From a virus: DNA of 64,000 bases. A model generated the notes under the pieces. That model made no database searches and was not told where the DNA came from. It saw nothing but the letters and a program-made list of their open reading frames with translations. Below are positions 7,581-15,991 of this stretch, one piece after another. The position numbers and the translations under genes are program-made. The stretch is from IMG/VR virus record IMGVR_UViG_3300025057_000004, positions 1 to 64,000 of that record. One strand, written 5' to 3'. The number at the start of each line of letters is the position of its first letter. Positions within the stretch are counted from its first letter, which is position 1.

Positions 7581-9971
7581 TTACTTTATAGACTTTTCAG
7601 ATTTCATCCTTTCGATTTCCTCTTTAGATTCTCTATCAAGCTCATTTTGTTGTGCCTCGTGTTGCAATTCCTTAGAGAGTTTCTCAACATCTGCTTTTGT
7701 TTTAATGAGAGTATCTGAACTCTCGGTCATCTTAAGGTCTCTCTGAAGTTCAGCTTTTACTCTTTCAAGTTCAATCTTCCCATCATTCCTTACCTTCTCT
7801 AATTGCATTGCAATATCTGCTTTGAATTGCTCTGCCTGTTTATTTCCTTCCTGTCTCATCTGCTCAACCTGCTGCATTGCTTGTTGTTGCTGTGCTTGCA
7901 GTTCTTGCTGTTGTTGCATCTGTTGTTGTTGCTCCTGCAACTTCTGACGTTCAGCAGTTTCGATCTTACGTCTCACCGAACTGATACTCGGATCTGTCAT
8001 AATATCCATAATCTGAGAGAAGTTCACTTTATCATTCTGCAGTCCTGCCTGTGCTAACTGCATCAACATCTGTTGCATTTGAGAGTATTCAAGACTATTA
8101 TTCACAGTAAGACCGTAATCAATCTCACGTATCGCATTACCATCTATCTCAGAAAGCACCTGAGACATATCATCTGTAATGTACTGTACGTTGATCTTAC
8201 GTCCTCTGTATGCGTGTTTTGCAACTTCAAGTGCTGCCTTCAATACCGCAACCTTTATTCTATCGTGAAACTGAAAGTAAAGTTCAGTGATATGCGATGA
8301 CTGCATTACAGAACGTTGCGTGTTACCCACAAGCTCACTACTTGAGATAGCACCTTCTCTCTGACGACTTACACCTGAGATGTTACTGATCTCTTCTTTA
8401 ATAAAGTTAAGAATGTACATGTTCTGCTGCAGATAGTTACCCATATCAAAGTTCATAGGGCTTCTATTGGCATTCATGTTACCTGCAATCGTTCCAGTAG
8501 CTGCACCCTTACGTGCTTCTTTAAAAGAATCTATCGGTAACCATCCCATCTTATCTGCAAAGTAGAGTGCATCCTCTATCTCCCAACTTTCAGGAATCAT
8601 TGCAAGATCCAAGTATCCTACAACTCCCTTATGTTTAGTAAGTGTTTCCCATTGTTTGAACATCAAGAAGTCATAGTAGTAAGAGTAAGGCTTCATACGA
8701 CCCATCAATGATGTTGTCGGCTCACCTTCCTGTGTATAGTCACCACCTACATATGGACACAATGTACCTGTAGGGTTATTGATACCGTATGCCTTTACAG
8801 GAAACGGACGCATCTTAACAAAGATACTCTCACCGATACGTGTACCTTCCCACCAATCAGTTACCCAAATGTATTTCTCAATCTCCTCACCTCGCTCAAC
8901 ACGTGGTTTGTAGAACTCATCAACGAATCTGTATAGCTGCTCACCTGTCTTACGGTCATAATATTTTAGTTTACCGATCTTTCGATAAGACCTCCACACT
9001 ACACGTGTAACAAGAACAGCACCATCCTCACTGATAGGAGATAGTAACGTATCTGCTGTTGCAGTTGACGGTGTAAGATTACCATCTGCATCTTCGATCA
9101 TACTGAACGTACCTGCTACAAGATCTGGTTCTCTACCCTGTGCTACTGCTTCGTCAGCACCTGAGTTCATTGTAACACCCATTCTTTCTATTTCAGAGAC
9201 CTCATCACTTGTAAGATAATCAGAGTAGTCATCTACCACATTACCCTTTGAATGATAACCCCACTCAAGAATAATATCTGCATCCTGAATATCAGGTGAC
9301 TGACCCTTACGTATGATACGCACGTTTGCAGGGTTACACTTACGCACTCTTGGTTCACCATTTACAATGTCAAGTGCATACACCTCTCTACCTGCAACAA
9401 GACCGTCAAGGAATCCCATGTTCCACTTGTACTTCAGGTTCTCCTTCTCCATTATATGATTAAGTAGATCCGTAGCACGTTTCTCACGTATGTCCTGATA
9501 ATCATATCTTAGGTAGTTATCAAGTTCCTGTATCTTCTCAGCCATCTGATCCTGCGGTGTCTTAGACATCACAAACTCAAGAAACTGATCATTGATCATC
9601 TTTTTGATATCCTGCTCCTTTTCAGTTACAGCATCTTGATTAATGACACGTACTTTCCAATCAAACTTACGCTTCATCTCCTCACCAAGCAGTAGATTTA
9701 TCTTACTGTTTGCTACAGGGTAGTGTTGCGGTTCAAATGGAAAATCATTGTTGTTAATACCAAAAGGGTCACACATACTCAACATATCATCTGTGTTAAG
9801 TATATTATTGTAGAGATCCATGTTTGTACGGATCTCATAATAGTCATCACGGAAACTACCCGTGTAAAGTCCCATGTCAGAAGCTGCTCTTACACAACTT
9901 TCTGCCCACTTTTTATCTTTTTGCCGTTCTGTCTTTTTCTGAAACGGAAATTCTTCTTGTCCTAGTGTCAT
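7581..9971 (-). CDS. Portal protein
   Basis: 796 residues, long for a portal but usual in crAss-like phages. The N-terminal half has the portal pattern of helices and turns (YPVANSKINLLLGEEMKRKF, FLDGLVAGREVYALDIVNG), and a portal-type clip/stem region follows around EISNISGVSRQREGAISSSE. The last about 150 residues are a Gln-rich coiled coil (QKLQEQQQQMQQQQELQAQ and onward), which probably forms the barrel/crown reaching into the head. Its start overlaps the end of TerL by 4 bp. Role: dodecameric gate for DNA packaging and ejection. Confidence 0.9.
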   Translation of the reverse strand: MTLGQEEFPFQKKTERQKDKKWAESCVRAASDMGLYTGSFRDDYYEIRTNMDLYNNILNTDDMLSMCDPFGINNNDFPFEPQHYPVANSKINLLLGEEMKRKFDWKVRVINQDAVTEKEQDIKKMINDQFLEFVMSKTPQDQMAEKIQELDNYLRYDYQDIREKRATDLLNHIMEKENLKYKWNMGFLDGLVAGREVYALDIVNGEPRVRKCNPANVRIIRKGQSPDIQDADIILEWGYHSKGNVVDDYSDYLTSDEVSEIERMGVTMNSGADEAVAQGREPDLVAGTFSMIEDADGNLTPSTATADTLLSPISEDGAVLVTRVVWRSYRKIGKLKYYDRKTGEQLYRFVDEFYKPRVERGEEIEKYIWVTDWWEGTRIGESIFVKMRPFPVKAYGINNPTGTLCPYVGGDYTQEGEPTTSLMGRMKPYSYYYDFLMFKQWETLTKHKGVVGYLDLAMIPESWEIEDALYFADKMGWLPIDSFKEARKGAATGTIAGNMNANRSPMNFDMGNYLQQNMYILNFIKEEISNISGVSRQREGAISSSELVGNTQRSVMQSSHITELYFQFHDRIKVAVLKAALEVAKHAYRGRKINVQYITDDMSQVLSEIDGNAIREIDYGLTVNNSLEYSQMQQMLMQLAQAGLQNDKVNFSQIMDIMTDPSISSVRRKIETAERQKLQEQQQQMQQQQELQAQQQQAMQQVEQMRQEGNKQAEQFKADIAMQLEKVRNDGKIELERVKAELQRDLKMTESSDTLIKTKADVEKLSKELQHEAQQNELDRESKEEIERMKSEKSIK

Positions 9972-12307
9972 CTTCTTCTAATACGTTCTCTGATACTGAT
10001 CCTGTCTTCATCTACTTCCATTGGAATAAATCTTTCAGACATGCTCCTTCTATTTCTAAGAAAGAACGGATCAATCTGTTTTCGATTTTCGTTATTATCA
10101 ATAAAACCCTCTTCTTCTATGCCATACTTCTCAAGGTCAGCACGATAAATCAACACCATACCTAACGCAGAAATCCTATCGTAGTTTCCTACATACGGAT
10201 CATACGCTATCAGCTCTCTGAGCATTCCAGGTGATACTATCGTACTGTAGTTCCTCTCTCCCTCTTCTTTTCCGTAAGCTTGCTCCATAAGATACGACCT
10301 TATCAGACTGTTTCTCCATCCATTGACAGCCTTTGTCGTATGCGTACCTTTTGCAAAGTTACCGTAACCTGTTCTCTTTGTGATCTGCATATCACGCAAT
10401 ATCCCAGGTGTATCGCACAACATATACGTTGCATTTATTCTATCAAAATATTGGAACATACCTTTCTTGTTGTTCTCATAGTTGCAACGTGCATTGTAAT
10501 ATTTCATCAATCGGTAGCATATCTCGTAGAACTCCTCTGCCGTTCTTGGACGACCTGTATATTCTGCGACTATCCTACCTGTTAGACGGTTCATTATGAT
10601 AATACTCCCTAATGATGGTCCGACCGACATATCATCATCATAAGGGTCAGCTCCTGCTATATAGACATTTGGCTGTATATGACCATCTATCTCAACAGGA
10701 TGCTCAAATATCTCTACACACGAGGCAAGATCCTTGACATCCATAACAGGAAACTGTCGTATCGGGTAATTATCGCTCAGTTTCCAGTTTACCTCACCAT
10801 CTTGAAAGTAAAGCTTGACCTTCCATGTAGCATCTGTGTATTTCTTAGGATTTGTCTCCACCTCCGCAAGATGTATACGCATATCCTCTACATTGAACAG
10901 ATGACCCTCCTTTTTCATCATCGCCTCTTGCGGTGTGATGGAACGGTCAGCTTTTTCCTGTATCAAAGCGTTAGGATCGTCTGTACTGGTCGCAATAACT
11001 GCACGTGCATCAAAAACCTCTATCAATGCCTTTACAATATCAGAGTTACCATCTACATCGTAGCAACCTTCACGGTTCATATACTCACCGCAGTAGTAAC
11101 CGCACACTGTACCCTGTGGCATATTACGGTCAAACACGTTCGGTAACGCATAAATATTATATGCATCAGGTTTAGTGAACAATTCACGCATACCTGCAAA
11201 GTCAGCACCCTCTGTACCACCTGTACCCCATACTACAATGGTACCGAATGTCATTTTACCCTGCTCAACCGAAGGTCGTGCAATCGCATATGTCTTTTTC
11301 AGGTGTGGAAACTTTCCTGCCTCCTCAAACAAAAGCAGTTTACCCCTCTTTCCCCTTGCACGTTCTGGCTGACCTTTGGTAGATACACCGATTATCTCGG
11401 TCTTTATACCTTTTTCCGTCTTTGTTCTCGGATCTCTGTAGGATGCCCTCTTGTGGTCGTTCCTATCTGCATAATCACGTGACTTTCTCCACGGTGTATG
11501 GTTATCTATGAAGTTCAGTGTGTCCCATGCTTTAGATAAGATACCATCATCGTACAGATACTCACCTTCCGATGCTATCGCAAAAGACTTTGAACGTTTA
11601 AAATGGTAATAATTACGTGTACCCATAGAAGAACCCTTGAACGAGTAGCCTCTACCCCTTGTTTTCAAGTTTCCACAGTGCATACCACGCTGTTCTGCCT
11701 GTTCTACATAATGATACCATAGATAATCACTGTCCCATACTCTCGGAAAGTCCTCTACACGGTCAGCCTTTATGTTGCCTACCTGCTTTTCTAACTCCTC
11801 TGTAGATTGTGGTACCTCCTGTGTCATCAGTATCGGACAGTAATTCAGATACCAATAATAATAGCCTGGTATCCACTCACCATCAGAAGGTCGTATCAGA
11901 CCCTCTCTACATCTACGCTGTTCCTCTCTCCAAAACTTCATATAACGTGAAGACGGAAATCTATTGGGAACCAAGTCGGTATACTTACCGTACTTCTTAA
12001 AATACAATGCTCTCTCCCTGAAGAAGTCCATATCTTCAAGGATATGTGGAGATGTAATATCAACCTCTATCTTACCATCGTCATCCTTTGGCAGATCCTT
12101 TGCGTAAGGTCTGTTACTTGACAACATATTGTAAACAAAAGGTATCTCATCAATAGCCTGAATGATATCTGCACGTAACTCCTCATCTTCCAACGAGTTT
12201 ATACGCACACTCACATCGAAACGTAAGCTGTCAAGTAATGACCTCTCTTCGTGTGTATCAGTCTGGGTTGAGTTCTTCATCTTCAAATTCAGCTTTCTCC
12301 CTTCCAC
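9968..12307 (-). CDS. terL: Terminase large subunit
   Basis: 779 residues. ATPase: a deviant Walker A region around LKTRGRGYSFKGSSMGTRNY and a Walker B LLLFEEAGKF with the catalytic Glu, followed by the coupling-type VVWGTGGTEG. Nuclease: an RNase H-like domain starting at VYIAGADPYDDD (catalytic Asp) with IIIMNRLTGRIVAEY after it. It pumps and cuts genomic DNA at the portal. It lies directly before the portal gene (4-bp overlap) and its start lies 50 bp inside the 188-residue gene. Longer than the common 500-600 residues, as usual in crAss-like phages. Confidence 0.92.
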   Translation of the reverse strand: MEGRKLNLKMKNSTQTDTHEERSLLDSLRFDVSVRINSLEDEELRADIIQAIDEIPFVYNMLSSNRPYAKDLPKDDDGKIEVDITSPHILEDMDFFRERALYFKKYGKYTDLVPNRFPSSRYMKFWREEQRRCREGLIRPSDGEWIPGYYYWYLNYCPILMTQEVPQSTEELEKQVGNIKADRVEDFPRVWDSDYLWYHYVEQAEQRGMHCGNLKTRGRGYSFKGSSMGTRNYYHFKRSKSFAIASEGEYLYDDGILSKAWDTLNFIDNHTPWRKSRDYADRNDHKRASYRDPRTKTEKGIKTEIIGVSTKGQPERARGKRGKLLLFEEAGKFPHLKKTYAIARPSVEQGKMTFGTIVVWGTGGTEGADFAGMRELFTKPDAYNIYALPNVFDRNMPQGTVCGYYCGEYMNREGCYDVDGNSDIVKALIEVFDARAVIATSTDDPNALIQEKADRSITPQEAMMKKEGHLFNVEDMRIHLAEVETNPKKYTDATWKVKLYFQDGEVNWKLSDNYPIRQFPVMDVKDLASCVEIFEHPVEIDGHIQPNVYIAGADPYDDDMSVGPSLGSIIIMNRLTGRIVAEYTGRPRTAEEFYEICYRLMKYYNARCNYENNKKGMFQYFDRINATYMLCDTPGILRDMQITKRTGYGNFAKGTHTTKAVNGWRNSLIRSYLMEQAYGKEEGERNYSTIVSPGMLRELIAYDPYVGNYDRISALGMVLIYRADLEKYGIEEEGFIDNNENRKQIDPFFLRNRRSMSERFIPMEVDEDRISIRERIRRR

Positions 12308-12824
12308 CTCTCAGTATCAGGTTCTCAGCCACTTCAGTCTCCACTAATCTCTGCGTATCCTGCAACGACTTAACAGTCTTAGGCAAAGAGTTTATCATAT
12401 CCATTATCTGCTTTGCGTTGAACACAGGCTTACCATTGTTATCACGCTCATTCAGATTCACATTACCAAGAAAGTTGTCCAACTCCGTCTGTGCCTTCCA
12501 AGCAGACTCCAGCGTATCCATTGAACGTGTCCTACTCATCTCCCTATACTTATCTATACAAGCATTGATGTGTTGGTCAACCTCCCAATCAGGAAACATA
12601 TAAAGCACATCCTCTTTGATATAACTCCATCTTTCTTCCTCATCCATTCGCATATACGGAGAACGCATATCCACAAAAAACCAAATGGCAGAAAGTTCAG
12701 CATTCAATCGTGCTTTCCCTCTCTTACCTCTTTTCTTGGCAAGTTCTGCAAACTCCTTTATCATCAGGATCTGCGGGGAGATACTAAGTTCTCCCTGCTC
12801 GTCCATCTCAAACATATGCTTCAT
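12258..12824 (-). CDS. Candidate terminase small subunit or TerL partner
   Basis: 188 residues, nearly all helix, with a long amphipathic C-terminal part (NAKQIMDMINSLPKTVKSLQ) and a charged tail. It overlaps the TerL start by 50 bp, so the two are translated together. Small, helical proteins in this position are often TerS, but no helix-turn-helix is evident and no direct sequence match is recognised. The call is by position and fold type only. Confidence 0.55.
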   Translation of the reverse strand: MKHMFEMDEQGELSISPQILMIKEFAELAKKRGKRGKARLNAELSAIWFFVDMRSPYMRMDEEERWSYIKEDVLYMFPDWEVDQHINACIDKYREMSRTRSMDTLESAWKAQTELDNFLGNVNLNERDNNGKPVFNAKQIMDMINSLPKTVKSLQDTQRLVETEVAENLILRGGREKAEFEDEELNPD

Positions 12825-13282
12825 TATCCTATTGGATTTCCGTCAGGATCTAAAATAGAAGTACTCTCAGTAAGCACCTCGCTTTCATCCTTCTCAGTAA
12901 TATTAGCTTTTACCTTTGACAACTTATCAATCTTCACATACTCTGTAAGATCTCTCACAATACTCGTATCAGTACCTATGATAACCTCATAGTCAGGCTT
13001 CTCATCGAACATTACCTGTACATCATGCTCTTGAAAGAAGTAAAACAACTCCTCTCCATACTTGAACTGTCCAGGTTGTACATTATCACGCACTAAACAC
13101 CATTGTCCTTCCTTCACATATTTGACATCAGGACCTACCTTCATGATCTCAACACAAGGAACGATCTCCTTATTATCAAGACCCAATATGATACTCTTCG
13201 GTTTAAGATACGCACGTACGATCATCTTACTACCAAGCGGTGTACACTTGATATCCTCACTCTTCAACATCTTCTTGCTCAT
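12824..13282 (-). CDS. GroES/Cpn10-like co-chaperonin-type protein
   Basis: 152 residues. The segment from about residue 12 to 95 follows the Cpn10 beta-barrel pattern: TPLGSKMIVRAYLKPKSIIL (cf. PLGDRVLVRP plus a mobile loop), VEIMKVGPDVKYVKEGQWCL (cf. VVAVGPG...VKVGDxV) and EELFYFFQEHDVQVMFD (cf. EYLIIxExDILAI). A charged tail of about 45 residues follows. T4 gp31 is the known precedent of a phage GroES needed for capsid folding; location in the capsid operon fits. The match is by pattern only and identity to GroES is low, so a different beta-barrel remains possible. Confidence 0.45.
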   Translation of the reverse strand: MSKKMLKSEDIKCTPLGSKMIVRAYLKPKSIILGLDNKEIVPCVEIMKVGPDVKYVKEGQWCLVRDNVQPGQFKYGEELFYFFQEHDVQVMFDEKPDYEVIIGTDTSIVRDLTEYVKIDKLSKVKANITEKDESEVLTESTSILDPDGNPIG

Positions 13283-13580
13283 TATTCTCTTCTTGTTGTT
13301 TTTTCATCTGCTCAATAAAAGCAGTTACCGTCTCACGATTTCTCTCGTTATGCTGCAAACCCTTACTATTACCAAGAATATAAGGATTCCACAACATCCT
13401 CCCTCTCTTAAAACGCTTCATAGAGCCACGATTTATTTTTCTTCTCGTTTTATACTCTTCGTGCGTCTCCTCTTCAAGTCTTGAGGGTGAATTGCTTACA
13501 AACATCTTAAGTATCCTATCCTCTACAGGGTACTCAAAATACACAATACCACTCTCTGTGACCTTCTCTTCACTCATCAT
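13257..13580 (-). CDS. Small basic protein of the packaging block
   Basis: 107 residues; it may start at the first or second ATG (13580 or 13577). The centre is strikingly basic (EEYKTRRKINRGSMKRFKRG) followed by MLWNPYILGNSKG, and the end is very acidic (EENNEQEDVEE). Short proteins with such an RRK..RG..W pattern recur next to terminase genes in Bacteroidota phages. The coding overlaps the GroES-like gene by 26 bp and the 55-residue gene by 11 bp. Function unknown; nucleic-acid contact is plausible from the charge. Confidence 0.65.
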   Translation of the reverse strand: MMSEEKVTESGIVYFEYPVEDRILKMFVSNSPSRLEEETHEEYKTRRKINRGSMKRFKRGRMLWNPYILGNSKGLQHNERNRETVTAFIEQMKKQQEENNEQEDVEE

Positions 13581-13737
13581 CGTAAATGTCCTCTGTATAA
13601 CTGTTCATTGTTTCCATGATCCTATTAGGATCTACAACATCCTCCTTATCCGCAATAAACTTGCGAATATCATCTGCTCCCTCTATAACATCGGTAAGCT
13701 CTCCATCCTCAATAACATTCAGAACATACTCTACCAT
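13570..13737 (-). CDS. Short acidic protein, 55 aa
   Basis: ATG at 13735-13737, TGA at 13570-13572. The product begins MVEYVLNVIEDGELTDVI and ends TMNSYTEDIYDDE; it is acidic and helical. It fills the gap between the zinc-finger gene (7-bp overlap) and the 107-residue gene (11-bp overlap), which is good evidence that it is a real, translationally coupled gene. No family recognised. Confidence 0.6.
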   Translation of the reverse strand: MVEYVLNVIEDGELTDVIEGADDIRKFIADKEDVVDPNRIMETMNSYTEDIYDDE

Positions 13738-13955
13738 TTTGGTCCTCCTTTATCTTGAGGGTTTGGACACTCACTCTTCATACTCCTTGTCTTCATTGCA
13801 AGAGGACAGTTGCATATCCCACATCTAGGAATACCCATATCATCTTTTGCATGCTCACATGAGGCACATATTGCTGCCCTACGTTTTGCTTCAGCCTCTA
13901 CAAGTGGAGTCTTAACAATGTAATTCTTCCAACCCTCAACTATCTCGTTTATCAT
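13731..13955 (-). CDS. Small zinc-binding protein
   Basis: 74 residues with a cysteine cluster ICASCEHAKDDMGIPRCGIC followed by NCP and SECPNP, so one treble-clef or zinc-ribbon site can be built from CxxC...CxxC. The N-terminus is an amphipathic helix. Proteins of this kind (zinc-binding, near terminase) are frequent in phages of Bacteroidota. Function unknown. Confidence 0.7.
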   Translation of the reverse strand: MINEIVEGWKNYIVKTPLVEAEAKRRAAICASCEHAKDDMGIPRCGICNCPLAMKTRSMKSECPNPQDKGGPKW

Positions 13956-14178
13956 CTCTATTATTCATATAACGCATCTCTGCAACTCTTGGAACAAACT
14001 TACCAAGATGCCTTATATATACCGTTTTAAAACTTTCAATATCTTCTCTATCGCTACTACTGATCGTATCTTTGACAACCCTGAACTGATTCTTCCAAGC
14101 ACGTTCAATGATCGGCACTGCAATACCATGCTCTTTAGCAACTTCCTTAAGCAACCTATCAAATAACTCATTTTGCAT
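13936..14178 (-). CDS. Small conserved-type protein, 80 aa
   Basis: 80 residues. Helical N-terminus (NELFDRLLKEVAKEHGIAV) and a basic motif SFKTVYIRHLGKFVP, a pattern seen in small phage proteins that sit near terminase genes. Overlaps its neighbours by 11 and 20 bp. Function unknown; the helix plus basic strand could bind nucleic acid. Confidence 0.65.
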   Translation of the reverse strand: MQNELFDRLLKEVAKEHGIAVPIIERAWKNQFRVVKDTISSSDREDIESFKTVYIRHLGKFVPRVAEMRYMNNRDDKRDS

Positions 14179-14557
14179 TTCTTATTGTAAAATTGAAAAC
14201 AATACCATTCTTCTCACTTGGATACACTCTCAACCTTTCATGCAAATAGTTATCTGCATTCAGCAATCCATGCTTTCTCAAAGAGCTTAAACAATTTGCA
14301 AAGCTTGCCTCTGACATCTTACCTACAGCGTCTGCCATTTCTTGCTTACGCTCGTAGGAAAGTAACTCCCTCCATTTCTTTGGGTCTTCAGGATTCCTAT
14401 AATCCTTTGCTAAATTACTGTTCTGATACATGATCTCAGCAAGAACTTGCCTTTCCTGCTTACGAAGTTTGTTAATAGGCGACTGCACAGTCATCAACTC
14501 AACATACATATTAAAGAACGCTCTTTCGGTAGCTTTTAAATTATATACCTTCTCCAT
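14168..14557 (-). CDS. Helical, winged-helix-like protein; first gene after the proximal promoter
   Basis: 129 residues. The C-terminal half looks like a winged helix (DAVGKMSEASFANCLSSLRK, then HGLLNADNYLHERLRVYP). Possibly a DNA-binding regulator of the structural operon, but no family is recognised. Its ATG lies about 18 bp downstream of the -10 of a host-type promoter at 14575-14605, giving a very short leader. Confidence 0.65.
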   Translation of the reverse strand: MEKVYNLKATERAFFNMYVELMTVQSPINKLRKQERQVLAEIMYQNSNLAKDYRNPEDPKKWRELLSYERKQEMADAVGKMSEASFANCLSSLRKHGLLNADNYLHERLRVYPSEKNGIVFNFTIRNAK

Positions 14558-14574
14558 ATCTCTATGATTTCATG

Positions 14575-14605
14575 CAAATATAATACAAATAACAGGACAT
14601 GTCAA
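14575..14605 (-). promoter_or_regulatory. Host-type promoter of the structural operon
   Basis: Minus strand: TTGACA (14605-14600), 17 bp, TATATTTG (14582-14575). This joins a consensus -35 with the TAnnTTTG -7 box known for the primary sigma factor of Bacteroidota. It lies in the gap before the 129-residue gene and points at the TerL/portal/capsid block. Confidence 0.75.
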
Positions 14606-14646
14606 GAATGCTAATAAATTTCATTACAAATAAGGGTAAAAAAATT

Positions 14647-14964
14647 TTATTCAAACCTTTCAGAACCCATACTTATATCACCTTTATCTTGATTCCCCAT
14701 ATAAATATCATAACACTTCTCGTGAAACTCCAGACTAAGTACAACCTCTACATCTACATCCTTATCCCCATGATAAGTATACCTACCTTCAAGCATAACT
14801 TCCATAAGTCCTTCTTTGGGAGTAAATACAAAAGAAGAATACGTAATTAGCACAAGTTCCTGCTCATCCTCAACTATAAGTTCTCTTGTAAACTTATATC
14901 TTGGATATTCAAACTCGTGCTCCATTCTATCTTCAATGCCTTCCTCTCCCATTTTTTTTTGCAT
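14647..14964 (-). CDS. Unknown protein, 105 aa (start uncertain)
   Basis: The frame is open from a TTG at 15066 (139 residues), but I choose the ATG at 14964 (105 residues, MQKKMGEEGIEDRMEHEFEY) because GAGGTG stands 9 nt upstream and because the 5' part (14988-15041) holds two inverted repeats more like a leader RNA. The product is acidic, with beta-type strands (LVLITYSSFVFTPKEGLMEV, then VDVEVVLSLEFHEKCYD). No family recognised. It is the first gene of the leftward block. Confidence 0.6.
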   Translation of the reverse strand: MQKKMGEEGIEDRMEHEFEYPRYKFTRELIVEDEQELVLITYSSFVFTPKEGLMEVMLEGRYTYHGDKDVDVEVVLSLEFHEKCYDIYMGNQDKGDISMGSERFE

Positions 14965-14987
14965 TTTGAAATTCACCTCGTAAAAAC

Positions 14988-15041
14988 ACTCGCTTTTGCG
15001 AGTCAAAAACTCAGACCTTATACCTACATCGAAGTTTTTGA
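14988..15041. repeat. Two inverted repeats in the leader of the leftward block
   Basis: ACTCGC-TTTT-GCGAGT (14988-15003) is a perfect 6-bp stem with a 4-nt loop. It abuts TCAAAAACT (15003-15011), which pairs with AGTTTTTGA (15033-15041). The two stems share base 15003, so they may be mutually exclusive. They lie between the distal promoter and the first ATG. Confidence 0.6.
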
Positions 15042-15107
15042 GTATATCAATATTTACCTGAACCAACAGGAGTGGTTACCTGAAGACACAACTAAGAGGT
15101 ATATAAC

Positions 15108-15168
15108 GTCCCATTTGATCAACCTTACGGGGTTGCGCAGTCTTAGATACTGCATTCTCAAACGAGAC
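15108..15168 (-). ncRNA. Candidate three-way-junction leader RNA
   Basis: The expected transcript from the promoter at 15173-15203 starts at about 15167. Its first 60 nt can form a closing helix GUCUC/GGGAC (15168-15164 with 15112-15108) around two hairpins: GCAGT-ATCTAAG-ACTGC (15153-15137) and CAACC-CCGTAA-GGTTG (15135-15120). An alternative TCTC/GAGA hairpin (15167-15156) competes with the closing helix, as in a switch. Ligand or function unknown; no known riboswitch class is recognised. Confidence 0.4.
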
Positions 15169-15172
15169 AATA

Positions 15173-15203
15173 CAAAACTAATACATCAAAGAGCGTTTGT
15201 CAA
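15173..15203 (-). promoter_or_regulatory. Distal host-type promoter, leftward
   Basis: Minus strand: TTGACA (15203-15198), 17 bp, TAGTTTTG (15180-15173), the same architecture as the promoter at 14575-14605. Upstream lies an A/T-tract region (T and A runs at 15211-15236) that could act as an UP-type element. Confidence 0.75.
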
Positions 15204-15334
15204 GTCTTTTCTAAAATTTTTTTTTAAAATTTTTTTGAGTAGCTGCGTGTGATGACCTCCATAACAAAAAGCCACTACTAAATTTTAGCAGCGGGAATAG
15301 TCCCGTTGCCGAACTTTTCACAATTATCAAAGCT

Positions 15335-15622
15335 ATGAGTAAAGAGCTAAAGTTTACAGATGAAGTCCTAACTGTCGCACAATTCAAAGCGAGTCAAGGC
15401 ACCGAGAGTATCGCGTTTGTTCGCAGCCCGAAAACCGACAAGTTGTTCGCGGCTGATGACGCAGGTAACACAATTGCAGCTGTTTCAGAGGCTGCAGTTG
15501 AAGCAGAAGAATTGCTCGTAACTCTCTGCGAAAGAGAGAACGCAGAGGGCAAGACTGAGCAGTTCTACCTGATTCACGCGAAAGGTAAGGGCGGTACGCA
15601 GAACGTTGAGAGAACCATCTAA
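15335..15622 (+). CDS. Small protein at the start of the rightward block
   Basis: 95 residues, first plus-strand gene after the divergent region. Starts MSKELKFTDEVLTVAQFKAS; beta/alpha mix, Ala- and Glu-rich in the middle, basic near the end (HAKGKGGTQNVERTI). Codon use is somewhat richer in G+C than its neighbours (many GCG, CGC, ACC). A CGGGA-ATAG-TCCCG hairpin (15292-15305) precedes the ATG. Function unknown; an early host-take-over role would fit the position only. Confidence 0.7.
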   Translation: MSKELKFTDEVLTVAQFKASQGTESIAFVRSPKTDKLFAADDAGNTIAAVSEAAVEAEELLVTLCERENAEGKTEQFYLIHAKGKGGTQNVERTI

Positions 15623-15977
15623 GGTTCCCTCAGCGGCTTCTGCCGTTTGAGCCAGTGCATCTATATGATGCAAACACACAGACCGAAAGGAGTTGTTACG
15701 GTAAATGTGTGTCAGTGTTAGAAGAGCAGCAACTCCAAGCTGCTTTTCTACCCTTTTGGGTATACAATAGTTTCCTACTATGTATCTAAATACATAGACT
15801 TTTAGCACCGTGTGAACAGGTGTATCGTTGTTCACAATATAACTATGCTTCCGACTATGAAGACATTTGTTATCGTCAACGGAGTAGTAACTCTTGTTGA
15901 GTACATCATTAACACTAACGCATAGTTAGTGTGATGTATTGAATCAGATTCGGAGTAAGTGAACACCAAATCACTTT

Positions 15978-15991
15978 CTTGGCAACAGAAA
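15978..15991 (+). repeat. CTTGGCAACAGAAA repeat, copy 1
   Basis: 14-bp exact repeat of 16652-16665. Each copy is preceded by TTCGGAG about 20-30 nt upstream, so the shared element is longer and split. Copy 1 lies within candidate RNA 1. Confidence 0.7.

Noticed and set aside
7800-8060. Repeat-rich Gln codons in the portal gene as a DNA repeat array
   Set aside because: The repetition follows from the Gln-rich coiled coil of the portal C-terminus; it is not a DNA-level repeat with a fixed unit.
15120-15168. tRNA-like anticodon arm: GCAGT-ATCTAAG-ACTGC on the minus strand (anticodon CTA, a possible amber suppressor)
   Set aside because: The neighbouring arms do not make a cloverleaf: no TTCRA T-loop, variable region of one base and no 7-bp acceptor stem. 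Read on the plus strand it fails as well. No amber codons need suppression in the genes seen.
15205-15240. A/T tracts (CTAAAATTTTTTTTTAAAATTTTTTT) as a replication origin
   Set aside because: No iterons or DnaA-type boxes are seen nearby, and the tract is well explained as an upstream element of the leftward promoter.
15485-15835. Minus-strand ORF of 116 codons across the 95-aa gene and RNA 1
   Set aside because: It is antisense to a better gene and crosses several hairpins; no promoter or leader and no family-like features.
15846-15926. 26-codon ORF (MLPTMKTFVIVNGVVTLVEY...) in candidate RNA 1
   Set aside because: Its last third lies in the longest stem-loop (15902-15938). Sequence is better explained as RNA structure.
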